From a virus: a stretch of 64,000 nucleotides of DNA. The DNA lies in IMG/VR virus record IMGVR_UViG_3300042386_001233, positions 1 through 64,000 of that record; one strand, written 5' to 3'. Made by a program: the position numbers and the translations under genes. The notes under the pieces were generated by a model. It did no database searches. It saw only the letters and a program-made list of their open reading frames with translations, and was not told the DNA's origin. Each line of letters opens with the position of its first letter. Position 1 is the stretch's first letter. Positions 56,201 to 64,000 of the stretch are shown here, in pieces.

Positions 56201-59200
56201 CAGTCAAAAGCTAATCCATATTTTAGCTTTAATACTTGGCTTACTTTACAAGAGGCTAAGAGAACAAATTGTTCTGACACTTATGTTTTCCCATCATTGG
56301 ATACATCGTCATTATCTAGTTCTGATTATATTGTGGTTAATCAAAAGGGCCAACAAACAGCTACTCATAGTATTGTGCCGAGAAATGCTGGCGGATCATT
56401 TGGCACAATCACATTAAGCAACGAGCTGCGTTCTTATAATGCTTGGGGAGAGGAGCTTAAAACAAGAAACTCAGATGGGGCAGCGGTGCCGTTACCAAAA
56501 TCTAAAATATATCTACCAACAACAGTAGAAGAAGATTATGTTTTCTTGGACCCTGTAAATAGAGAGTATGCAAAAATACTTATTGATTCTCCTGGTTTAA
56601 ATCTATATTTATCTAGTGAGGAAAATGCAAAAGATCCCAACAGAACAGTAATTGCTAATGTTGCGGCAGAAGATCTTATTGTTTATTTAAAAACCCACTC
56701 AGTTTATGATTATGAGTGGATAAGGTTCATGTTGAGTTATATTGTTCCTATGAGTCCTACTCAGACAATTTTGGGAGGAGATATATTGTATGGCACCTTA
56801 GCTGCTTCCAGTAATACTACGGCTAATAATGTTGAACTAGCGCCCAAAGCTGCTCACCCATTTTTTGCAGCAATACCTATTAAGTCAAATGTATGTGTTT
56901 ATGGTCCATGGACAAATTATCCAAACATATTAGGAACGGCTATTTTCCCCACGGCTTCCAGTTTTGATCAAAGTACTTCTCTGCCACCCACCTGCACAGT
57001 TAGTACTTTTTCTACAACAGCAGACGCAGCAGGGAAAGCAGTTAATAATATGATTACTGCTACTGAAATTGAGGTTCAGGATGATTTTGTGCCATGGAAC
57101 TATGGAGGTATGTATAATCTAGATATTGCAGCATTTAAAGAGATTGAAACCAAGGTTAATTATCAGACTATCATAGAGACCGCACAGGTAGAAATGCCAG
57201 GACTCCCATTATTTAATTTGGGCGGATCTTTCGTTTATGCCAATATAAACCTAAATTATCAAACATTAACAACCGGCACTTTTGCCTATACCCAAACTAC
57301 CTATAATCCATCTGTTTTGGTTGATTTAACATATGCTGGCGGTACTATGGTTTATAATCCTAATTCAACTAGCGATGTCACTTTCGCATATGCTGTTATA
57401 GACCTAAAACAAAATACTGGTTATACTGAAGGTCCAATTATTAGCAGTATTCAAACTTCTATTGGACAACAGGGTATTAGCACAACATATACGTTTAGAA
57501 CATATACTAGAAAAATTGGATTGTTCAATAAAGAAGAAAATGATCGATTAAAAAAATTAGCTAAAATAAACATGCAAAGAAATAAACAAATAGCTAATCT
57601 TAGTGTTCAAATGCAAAACATTAAGCAACAACAGCTTAAATTCATGACCGACGAAAGACTTAATAAAGCAGAGTTTGGTAGTGGGGACTTATCATCCAAA
57701 CTATATGGTTGGAGTCCTAGCATGGTTATTATTGCACAAGCTAGGCCCTATATCGAAGAACCATTAAGAACTCCTAAATATATTGAAGACTTTACTTTAA
57801 ATAGCAATCCCGGAGGTTTGGGTACTCAACCAGGAACCCCTACTAACTGGAATGTGCCACACGGAAGTGATGATGGAGATTCGTCATCAGAAAAACAAGG
57901 ATTTTTAACAACTAGTAATAATGACACTTTTTTAAAGAGTACTGGACGCATTACTTCTACAGTTCAACTCTATGAAAGAAAAGAAGTTAATGGACAGCTA
58001 GACAAAGATTATGGTATGCAATCTGCTATGAGTTTGGATGGACTATTATCTCCAATATCTTTTTATCCAACAGATAAAAATGCAACGTTTAATTACTCAT
58101 TACACGATACTGCTCGATGTCCATTTTGCAAAGGAACCAAAATTAGAAAAATTGAGCTTGTTCATTATGTAAGTGATGGAACAAAAAGCAAAGGAATCAT
58201 AGATATAACATGCGACAAATGCACATATCTGAATAAAAAATTAAATGCTGTTTTGAATGTGGAAAATAGTGATGTTCCAATTAATCTAATTACTTTAAAT
58301 CCTATTGTTGTTCCAAAAGGAGAATTTAAGAATAGCAATAGTCAGAATTATAGCGGCAACCATCCTGATAATTTACATGGAGACCTATCTAATGTCGGAG
58401 GATATAGTGGCAAAACAAGATATTTCAGAGACAGATTACGACATTGTATAGAAATTGTAGCAAGAGGGTCTGTTCCTCAGTCAAAAGCCGGGTATGCTTT
58501 AGAAACTAGCCGTAACGTTAATGAGGCTAGTAGCAATATTACTACTGATAAATATAATTTAGATTATCATCATCAAGATATTATGCTTAGTCATATGAGA
58601 AGTAAATATGGAGATAATATTAATAATACTTTAGTACATGAAACTAATCAAAGATTTATTGGTTTGCGTGGTCCTCTAGTATTACATTCTTGGGGATATG
58701 ATCAAGATGGATATCCAGCCCCAAATGCTTCTGACGAACCATATGAATTTGACTCTTATGGTCGTCCTATGAGATTTAAGATAAAGATTAATCGTGGAAC
58801 AACGCCTAAAAAATATAAATCACTAAATATTGGAGATGCTTTTTCATTATCAGCAGCAAATACAGAACCTATCTATGCTAAAACGTTTAATAGACAATAT
58901 ATTCCAAGTACAGTATCAGACAATACTGATGTTTATCCTGTAGAAGTAACAAATGACTTGAGGGTTAATGGCGGGTTTGATCCCGCTCAAGGATATACTG
59001 GAGATATTATTGGTAAAACACAAAAGTGGAACGGTAGCCGTTGGAGTGACAAGGTTGTTACTAATGACTTTTATTTAAACTGGGCAGAAAGACCCGATTT
59101 GTGGAAAGTTGGTCCAATTGATTTAGTGTGGGACGAAGAAAGAAAAGTTTGGGCTGGAGGTAGCGGAGGAGAGGAGTTAATGCCTCCATACGTTATGACG

Positions 59201-59698
59201 AACAGTAATGACATTAGTTCACTAGATGACTTTTTAAAAAAACGCAAAAAGAAAAAGGCCTCATACCAGCATATTTATGCAACACTAGAAGAAGATTTAA
59301 TTAAACAAACAGATTTTGATGAAACTTATGCTACAAGAGCTTTTATTGATGATATAGAATATTCGAAAGATCCATTGCTTAGTGGATATAGGCGCTTAAT
59401 ATATATTAAAGATAAATGTGGATATACTGCTCCAAGAGGAACAAAGCTTCTGTGCAGATATAATAGAATCACTGGATTTTATGAACCAATCAGTAAACCT
59501 GTTATTATGGCTAAAGGATCAATCGCTAGCAGCAACAAAGCAACAATAGAGTTACACTATGTTCAAGGCAGAAGATCAAGCACAGTACCAACAGTTTTGA
59601 TGGACTATACAAACCCAATGGCATTTACAACAAACACAGGATCAGTAGGAATGTTTACTTTTATTAATGGAATGTGGACTTTAATTTCTATCAAATAA
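53285..59698 (+). CDS. Very large baseplate/tail hub-like protein with zinc ribbon
   Basis: A 2,137-residue protein. The start 'LFLGASVASYSTNIGWGSQPSQITVNLIEDE' in part, then 'YFKMGNFTFGGFVQSW' and 'IIDTVAEKTGQDIFIEM'-like segments, resemble the first two domains of tail hub proteins of the gpD/gp27 group. Residues 740-960 are an alpha/beta insert ('LVYCLSKTYKPDLIEMVRRAYFLQ', 'HKFVSEVGKHYGKKYMV'). About 1415-1470 is a coiled coil. CPFC (1612-1615) and CDKC (1643-1646) form a zinc ribbon. The C-terminal 400 residues include charged repeats and 'DFLKKRKKKKASYQ'. Length is far above usual hubs, so extra domains have been added. Hub function is an inference. Confidence 0.6.
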   Translation: MPTRPCSSEPKQIAQTLFLGASVASYSTNIGWGSQPSQITVNLIEDEVAPKCLPNTNGNPTGQTYNQFVASSHGSTDDHYHTCAGASNIDCYIDKYTGAAATSTTPVENRILPGKVYYNLDSTTGTLKSRYWKKPDPGFFGNSTKIDRAGADQTAGTITYKYDIIDTPVYFKMGNFTFGGFVQSWSRNLNSGGKQYSVIINGPSAILKSCYVIVDKFTGAIFSRNTNSYYGTPKNYTKVNSDVTYDSTLLQRGILPNVFNAYGFLESFGINSFGGSGKNENGISINYILGALSVLTSVAPGTSQTLWATGTVLPRSAFSPFGRIVSKCMAKDKADTELYDNITNGFSSFGVIPPQPANMGAPNTEGRDRCQFVLDLNDLIYSDTNRTIKRLPDDIRITGPVMSIMDLIDTVAEKTGQDIFIEMVPTIFNSVVTHVIKVKTISRLQQPRPNIIENTIKKMECEGYYISSNSFGKEKNETPARAMIIGGQQQRLYQVKSYRLAYSQSNFIYNPKTGSFVNYRVYNQPVTTASSLAPFNNANQYGHGKIKPANFCTTRNKPLTDYLNSDYDFSYHDIVNDEDKIVGASATFTSGDSTWADTNETGSGLNCIHGNYASTIKLRPNNAPTASEDRWIPLYMDTICPFFGFVNDDTATISVNSTNSDTNTDQRRIRPVWLDAWTGQINVVINVSELPELNVSLTKASLGSSFTLPYSNTRSIPGGQKIFNSTGELSSLPNTEYFYITESEIRAALAGFDNFLVYCLSKTYKPDLIEMVRRAYFLQTKNKLTGLGVSAAEADSIAHKETDWYWKLMGGNIGGDSLYPVPISPDKSDGSQYIQEKALQDLKLLHKFVSEVGKHYGKKYMVTAWNLQAYKDESLFGAAFSTTQGYGYIFSGDGKLTYNYTPTNDGAWEEYGNIIDDSIVVGSPEWYSITDEQGKIKPLLGYNNNYNFDHVRYAKCVTANNANFRNVNNEWNQSKANPYFSFNTWLTLQEAKRTNCSDTYVFPSLDTSSLSSSDYIVVNQKGQQTATHSIVPRNAGGSFGTITLSNELRSYNAWGEELKTRNSDGAAVPLPKSKIYLPTTVEEDYVFLDPVNREYAKILIDSPGLNLYLSSEENAKDPNRTVIANVAAEDLIVYLKTHSVYDYEWIRFMLSYIVPMSPTQTILGGDILYGTLAASSNTTANNVELAPKAAHPFFAAIPIKSNVCVYGPWTNYPNILGTAIFPTASSFDQSTSLPPTCTVSTFSTTADAAGKAVNNMITATEIEVQDDFVPWNYGGMYNLDIAAFKEIETKVNYQTIIETAQVEMPGLPLFNLGGSFVYANINLNYQTLTTGTFAYTQTTYNPSVLVDLTYAGGTMVYNPNSTSDVTFAYAVIDLKQNTGYTEGPIISSIQTSIGQQGISTTYTFRTYTRKIGLFNKEENDRLKKLAKINMQRNKQIANLSVQMQNIKQQQLKFMTDERLNKAEFGSGDLSSKLYGWSPSMVIIAQARPYIEEPLRTPKYIEDFTLNSNPGGLGTQPGTPTNWNVPHGSDDGDSSSEKQGFLTTSNNDTFLKSTGRITSTVQLYERKEVNGQLDKDYGMQSAMSLDGLLSPISFYPTDKNATFNYSLHDTARCPFCKGTKIRKIELVHYVSDGTKSKGIIDITCDKCTYLNKKLNAVLNVENSDVPINLITLNPIVVPKGEFKNSNSQNYSGNHPDNLHGDLSNVGGYSGKTRYFRDRLRHCIEIVARGSVPQSKAGYALETSRNVNEASSNITTDKYNLDYHHQDIMLSHMRSKYGDNINNTLVHETNQRFIGLRGPLVLHSWGYDQDGYPAPNASDEPYEFDSYGRPMRFKIKINRGTTPKKYKSLNIGDAFSLSAANTEPIYAKTFNRQYIPSTVSDNTDVYPVEVTNDLRVNGGFDPAQGYTGDIIGKTQKWNGSRWSDKVVTNDFYLNWAERPDLWKVGPIDLVWDEERKVWAGGSGGEELMPPYVMTNSNDISSLDDFLKKRKKKKASYQHIYATLEEDLIKQTDFDETYATRAFIDDIEYSKDPLLSGYRRLIYIKDKCGYTAPRGTKLLCRYNRITGFYEPISKPVIMAKGSIASSNKATIELHYVQGRRSSTVPTVLMDYTNPMAFTTNTGSVGMFTFINGMWTLISIK

Positions 59699-59701
59699 TC
59701 A

Positions 59702-62700
59702 ATGCTATCATCTAGACTAATAGATACGACTGATAAATGTAATATTATTCAAACATCGTTAATAGACGACTTGTACCCATATACAATATCTTCTGATGGA
59801 TCCACTATTGACTATAGTAGTGCGACTCCTCCATTAAGTCCTAGTCAGACAATATCTTACAATAGGCTGCCAGCAATAGGAACTTTAGCGACTCAGTCTT
59901 ATTCAGATATTAATAGCGATGGTATGGTCGATTGTTGGTTACCAGTTATAGTAGATAGTGATACCTATGTTGATAATAAGATGCTCTCTGATGATGGTAG
60001 CTATGCAAACGCTAATCCTGCTTTGTCAAGTGGTCGTTTGGGAATAGAAAACTTTCTGTCTTTTACTCCAAATTTTCGTAATTTTTCTAGTCCTGGACAA
60101 ATGTCGATTGATTGGTTGTTGAATCGTCACAATATACCATATGCTGTATACTATGGCATAATGTGCTGGGTCAGACGTAATGGTACTGCTAATGTTATGA
60201 CCATAGGGGGTTCTTCAGCAAAACTAGAAACATTCCCTAAAGGAACAAGACTAAAACATTCATCAAGACCAAATGATATATTAATTAAAATTGATAATAA
60301 TACACTATATCTTGTTAATAGTCAAAGATATACTATTGGTACATCAATAACATATAATGATGAAAACACCTTTATACTTGAAGCTGGTACTATATCTCCT
60401 GATAGTTATTCATTAGCAGATAAAACAATAAGAGAAACATGGACATCGTCATCCACCACAACCTCAACAGAAAATGTTGATGGTTTTTCAATATCTGGCT
60501 TAACTAATAATGTTAGACTATGGATTCCCGACGGAGATTGTATTTTTTACTATGAATCAGACTCAGAAAAAACAATAGCAGAACTTGCTGGTGTGCCAAC
60601 AAATGGTTTCATTTCTCCTTGCTTAACAAGATATTATACTAATATATATCGCATATTAACATTAGATCAACCAAGAAGTTTTGCCAGAAAGAATTTGAAA
60701 ACTTCGAGATGTTATAGAAAATTAGCCCATGCACTAAGCACTAGTCCATTTATTGGGGAGTTTGCCATAAGAGCACTAGATTGCAGTACTGTCAAAACTA
60801 TTGTTAACACATATATAGCCGACAGTGCATCGTCAAATAATATTGATAGAGAAAAAACTCTTTTAAAAACCGCACTTAAAGATATTAGCTTATATTTACA
60901 AAAAACAATAACAACTGGCAGTGGAACCTCTAATACTGGAGTATATGTCGATACTAAGCCTTCCCCATATAGTTTAAATAATAATTTAATATGTAATAAA
61001 AATCAGCTATTTAATAAACTAATAACAAAATATGGTGCAAGCCTTTTGATATCGTCCGGTCCTGCCACAATCAGCGCAAAGAGTTCTTTGTTTAAAGATA
61101 ATTCTGGAGTAGCAATTACTCAGGGTATGGATTACTATTGTCCTAAAAATACTACTAATTCCATAATATCTAATAATCAAAAAATAGTTTATGATGGTAC
61201 CACAATACAAACAGTAATGAGTAGTACAAACTCTAGCATATCTATACGAGATACCGTTAGTGGAAGAGAAACCGTATCGATACCACTTTATGATATGGCA
61301 AAACCAGATGTCAATGGAAATAGTACTTTGTTTCGTCCAAAACTAACTCATTTAGGCTATATTGATAGACAATTTATGTCCAATGGAGCGTTATACAATC
61401 CAGAGAACAATTTGAGTAATCGTAGTTTGGTATACAAGTATGCTATGAAAACTAATTCTTTTTTAGATGAGTCAGCAACTCTTAAGCCAGATCCATCTTT
61501 AGTAAAAGGAGAAGAAGCCGGTCCAGAATTAGATGCTATGGATTTGGTATTAAACGTAAGAGATACAGACAGCTTATTGTTGCCTGAGCCGTATGTAGAG
61601 AATCAGATGTCTTTTTATTGGGAAAAACTATCTGGCCCAGAAGAATGTGAATTTATAGAGAACAATGGAGGATTTACTAATACCGCTAGACCCTCCAATA
61701 CTACTGCTAATAGTAGATATATACAGCTTAAAATTAAAAATTGTGGTAAATATATTCTACAATGTACTATTAATTCTCCCTTTGGAACATTTAAAAAACA
61801 AAAGACGATTTATGTCTATGATGGTGCTGATCTGATGGAGCAGCGATTTGCTATTAGTGGAGGAGGATATAGAGTAGCATATGTGAATAATCAGATGGTC
61901 AATCAATGGTATGACCAAAATACTCAAACATGGAGTCTTGTTCCAACCATAGCAGCGAATAACCCAGAATTTCAACCTATCTATATTAATAAAGACAATT
62001 TAAGAGTGAGATGTAGTAAATTTAATAGGGTTGCTATTAGTCAGATAGGTGCGGTATTTGTTCCAATTAGTACGGGTTTTACAGTTAGGGAATTTATTGG
62101 GATGATAGGATCAGTACCTGAAACAGAGGTTGTTAAATTAGATGAGCTGTATAAATTCTCAACAAAAAGAGCATTTACACAAACAGCCTCTGCAAATTTA
62201 AGCATAACTTATAATTTAGAATCTAACACAATAGCCAAAATTTCATCAATATATATTGAAAAAATACGAAGTAATATCTCTGGATGTGAACAGTGCTATA
62301 GTTTGTATGAGCCTAAATTACGAGCAGTAAAAACTATGGTATTTACCGGCGCTAGTAGAGTTAGGGCTGTTAGGTATAGTCGTATTAATAAAGCCCCAGA
62401 GGGTTTCTTGTTCTATAAATATAAAAGTCAGGCCGGACCAGGACTAATATCTGCTGCTACGATTGAGACGGTAAGTTTTGGATATCCAGATATAACAACA
62501 GCACAATCTCCACCCGTAAAAACATACGGAGGGTATAATAATAATGTTATTAATAGTTTTAATATTCAAAATAATATTAATAGCACTGTTTATAGCTCTA
62601 CCATTCCTGGTTTATCAAGGCCAACATCAAATACTGGAGATTCTATATCGTTGGCTGCCGCACAACCATCAACACTCCCTCCTGTAACGGGTTTTCCTTT

Positions 62701-64000
62701 GGATGCGGTTAATGATCAAAGTTCAGCTAAGCACAAACTATGTTATCAACGACAATTGCCATATGTTGGCGGTGGGCCTATAACATTTAATAAAGGAGTT
62801 TTACACCCCAACAGCGGATGGATACCACATACCTCTAGTGATTATGCTATTCACGCTAATCGTAGTAGTGTTTTAAAATTTAATCCAGGAGCCAGAAGCA
62901 CCTTTAGTTTTATTGGTCCAAAATTATCTAATATTAGCTCAACATCGGCAAATATTTCTGATAATGTTGTTGAGCCAAATACTTTGTCTAGCTCTGTTGA
63001 ACTAAGAATAGCTCCAAATGTTCAATGGAACCCCGCATGCGAATGTGAAGCAAGTGAGGGGGCTGATATAGAACTGTATAACAATAATCAAAAGCATAAA
63101 GAGTCTATCGATACAACAACAAATAGATCATCTCATGGTTATAGATACTTGAACGGAGGACAACCAAAACCGATAGAACGAACAGCACTAACTAATGAAG
63201 CAACATATAATGATGAATTTGGAACAGATCAGGACGATGATACTTTTACGTATTCTTTTGCTGTAACCGGACCAGCATCAGTACCCAGCGAAGTTAATGG
63301 TAGCGACGGCAAAAAACATTTACGAATTCCAACGGTACAAGATTTTGGCATAAAAGATATTGAGGTCAAGCTAAATTTTTTGAACTATATCAATACTAAA
63401 AATCTCGTGATATGGCTTGAAGTTCAGCCTGATGGTACAGAGTTGCGGTCTCGCAAAGCGAATAACTTGGGAATATATCCTTCTCCAATAAGGGCTTCGC
63501 AAAAATTTTTAGATCAAACTATTCCATCTCCCATTGTTTCTGGAACTTCGTATCAACCAGGGTCGTCTTCTTCTCTACTATATAATAATATTCCCAATAC
63601 TAAAATAGCAAATTATTTAGATGGTTTACTTAATGCTGAAAATGATGTTCCTGGTGGACCATTAAGGCTATTATTATTGAATCAAGAACATATAGAAAAT
63701 AATGGATATAATTTTAGCGTTAAATTTACTGACAATGCTTCTAAATATAATGTTCTATATGATCAAAATATCGTAACTGGAACACCAGCAACTACAGCAA
63801 CATTCTTTCCATTAAACCAGCTCGCAGACATAGATAAACAACAAAATATAATTAGACATAACGGAACAGTTAAACCATCCCTAGCAGCCAATTCATACTC
63901 TGATAGACAATCTTGTGAATTTAGTAAAGTCTTGCGAAATAATAGATTAAATATTACAGCAGCTAGTTTTAGCAAATTCAATACTAACACTTTATTTAGA
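59702..64000 (+). CDS. Very large virion structural protein with PKD-like domain, 3' partial
   Basis: The frame from ATG 59702 is open to the last base (1,433 codons); the stop is outside. It begins 4 bases after the hub-like gene, without a strong ribosome site. Residues about 130-260 are beta-rich ('YAVYYGIMCWVRRNG'). Around 624-708 lies a PKD-like beta-sandwich: 'YVENQMSFYWEKLSGPEECEF', 'YIQLKIKNCGKYILQCTI', 'VYDG'. Around 1215-1250 'FGIKDIEVKLNFLNYINTKNLVIWLEVQPDG' in part looks like the first strands of a P-domain. Two cysteine pairs (CEQC, CECE) occur. It is likely a tail-tip or fibre protein that continues the hub complex. Confidence 0.6.
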   Translation, partial: MLSSRLIDTTDKCNIIQTSLIDDLYPYTISSDGSTIDYSSATPPLSPSQTISYNRLPAIGTLATQSYSDINSDGMVDCWLPVIVDSDTYVDNKMLSDDGSYANANPALSSGRLGIENFLSFTPNFRNFSSPGQMSIDWLLNRHNIPYAVYYGIMCWVRRNGTANVMTIGGSSAKLETFPKGTRLKHSSRPNDILIKIDNNTLYLVNSQRYTIGTSITYNDENTFILEAGTISPDSYSLADKTIRETWTSSSTTTSTENVDGFSISGLTNNVRLWIPDGDCIFYYESDSEKTIAELAGVPTNGFISPCLTRYYTNIYRILTLDQPRSFARKNLKTSRCYRKLAHALSTSPFIGEFAIRALDCSTVKTIVNTYIADSASSNNIDREKTLLKTALKDISLYLQKTITTGSGTSNTGVYVDTKPSPYSLNNNLICNKNQLFNKLITKYGASLLISSGPATISAKSSLFKDNSGVAITQGMDYYCPKNTTNSIISNNQKIVYDGTTIQTVMSSTNSSISIRDTVSGRETVSIPLYDMAKPDVNGNSTLFRPKLTHLGYIDRQFMSNGALYNPENNLSNRSLVYKYAMKTNSFLDESATLKPDPSLVKGEEAGPELDAMDLVLNVRDTDSLLLPEPYVENQMSFYWEKLSGPEECEFIENNGGFTNTARPSNTTANSRYIQLKIKNCGKYILQCTINSPFGTFKKQKTIYVYDGADLMEQRFAISGGGYRVAYVNNQMVNQWYDQNTQTWSLVPTIAANNPEFQPIYINKDNLRVRCSKFNRVAISQIGAVFVPISTGFTVREFIGMIGSVPETEVVKLDELYKFSTKRAFTQTASANLSITYNLESNTIAKISSIYIEKIRSNISGCEQCYSLYEPKLRAVKTMVFTGASRVRAVRYSRINKAPEGFLFYKYKSQAGPGLISAATIETVSFGYPDITTAQSPPVKTYGGYNNNVINSFNIQNNINSTVYSSTIPGLSRPTSNTGDSISLAAAQPSTLPPVTGFPLDAVNDQSSAKHKLCYQRQLPYVGGGPITFNKGVLHPNSGWIPHTSSDYAIHANRSSVLKFNPGARSTFSFIGPKLSNISSTSANISDNVVEPNTLSSSVELRIAPNVQWNPACECEASEGADIELYNNNQKHKESIDTTTNRSSHGYRYLNGGQPKPIERTALTNEATYNDEFGTDQDDDTFTYSFAVTGPASVPSEVNGSDGKKHLRIPTVQDFGIKDIEVKLNFLNYINTKNLVIWLEVQPDGTELRSRKANNLGIYPSPIRASQKFLDQTIPSPIVSGTSYQPGSSSSLLYNNIPNTKIANYLDGLLNAENDVPGGPLRLLLLNQEHIENNGYNFSVKFTDNASKYNVLYDQNIVTGTPATTATFFPLNQLADIDKQQNIIRHNGTVKPSLAANSYSDRQSCEFSKVLRNNRLNITAASFSKFNTNTLFR

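Noticed and set aside
1-64000. CRISPR array, tRNA, insertion sequence, integrase/att site, diversity-generating retroelement
   Set aside because: None seen: the direct repeats are all in-frame protein repeats, and no reverse transcriptase, transposase or recombinase frame is present in the window.

Overview
The window is a tail-module segment of an AT-rich tailed phage or prophage (Caudoviricetes). Every gene I can support is on the + strand. Genes are packed tightly, with many ATGA or TAATG stop/start overlaps (4582, 5112, 5750, 11385, 12690, 39107, 49228). I see no tRNA, integrase, reverse transcriptase, lysis, DNA-replication or metabolic gene, so phage and host cannot be named. Several modules are of types common in Planctomycetes and related bacteria: SHD1-like, EF-hand, proprotein-convertase P-domain, SUMF1 of the 'NWLHNG...EWYKAAY' type, and delta-60 repeats. 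A host from such a lineage is possible, but this is inference. No tail sheath gene was recognised here, which leans toward a long non-contractile tail.

Layout. 1-2763: a large delta-60 repeat surface protein (5' end outside the window), a tail-fibre-accessory-like protein and a truncated remnant. 2844-6739: six small to medium genes in the position of head-tail connector, neck and tail-completion functions; one carries a P-domain. 6773-7516: a cysteine-motif protein of unknown role. 7575-11138: three tandem paralogous tail tube proteins. 11215-13592: a coiled-coil peptide and three genes in the usual place of tail assembly chaperones, then a terminator hairpin (13623-13664). 13704-33068: a 6,454-residue tape measure protein with enzyme-like modules inside it: P-loop, HIGH-type nucleotidyltransferase, possible PD-(D/E)XK, HEMTH metallopeptidase, GNAT, EF-hands and SHD1-like repeats. 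Short Gly-Gly linkers separate these blocks.

33089-51226: a block of probable tail-fibre or decoration proteins. It contains three SUMF1/FGE-like domains whose halves are in circularly permuted order, two FN3 domains, an Mtd-N-like start, a family of about eleven cysteine-containing repeats over three genes, Pro/Thr-rich stalks and BspA/DUF285 repeats. 51252-64000: a tail-tip protein, a 2,137-residue baseplate-hub-like protein with a zinc ribbon, and a very long structural gene that runs off the window and carries a PKD-like domain.

Together the genes would build a very long tail: tube, ruler and chaperones, then the tip or hub, then an unusually rich set of binding modules for host contact. 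The tape measure may also carry protein cargo into the host.
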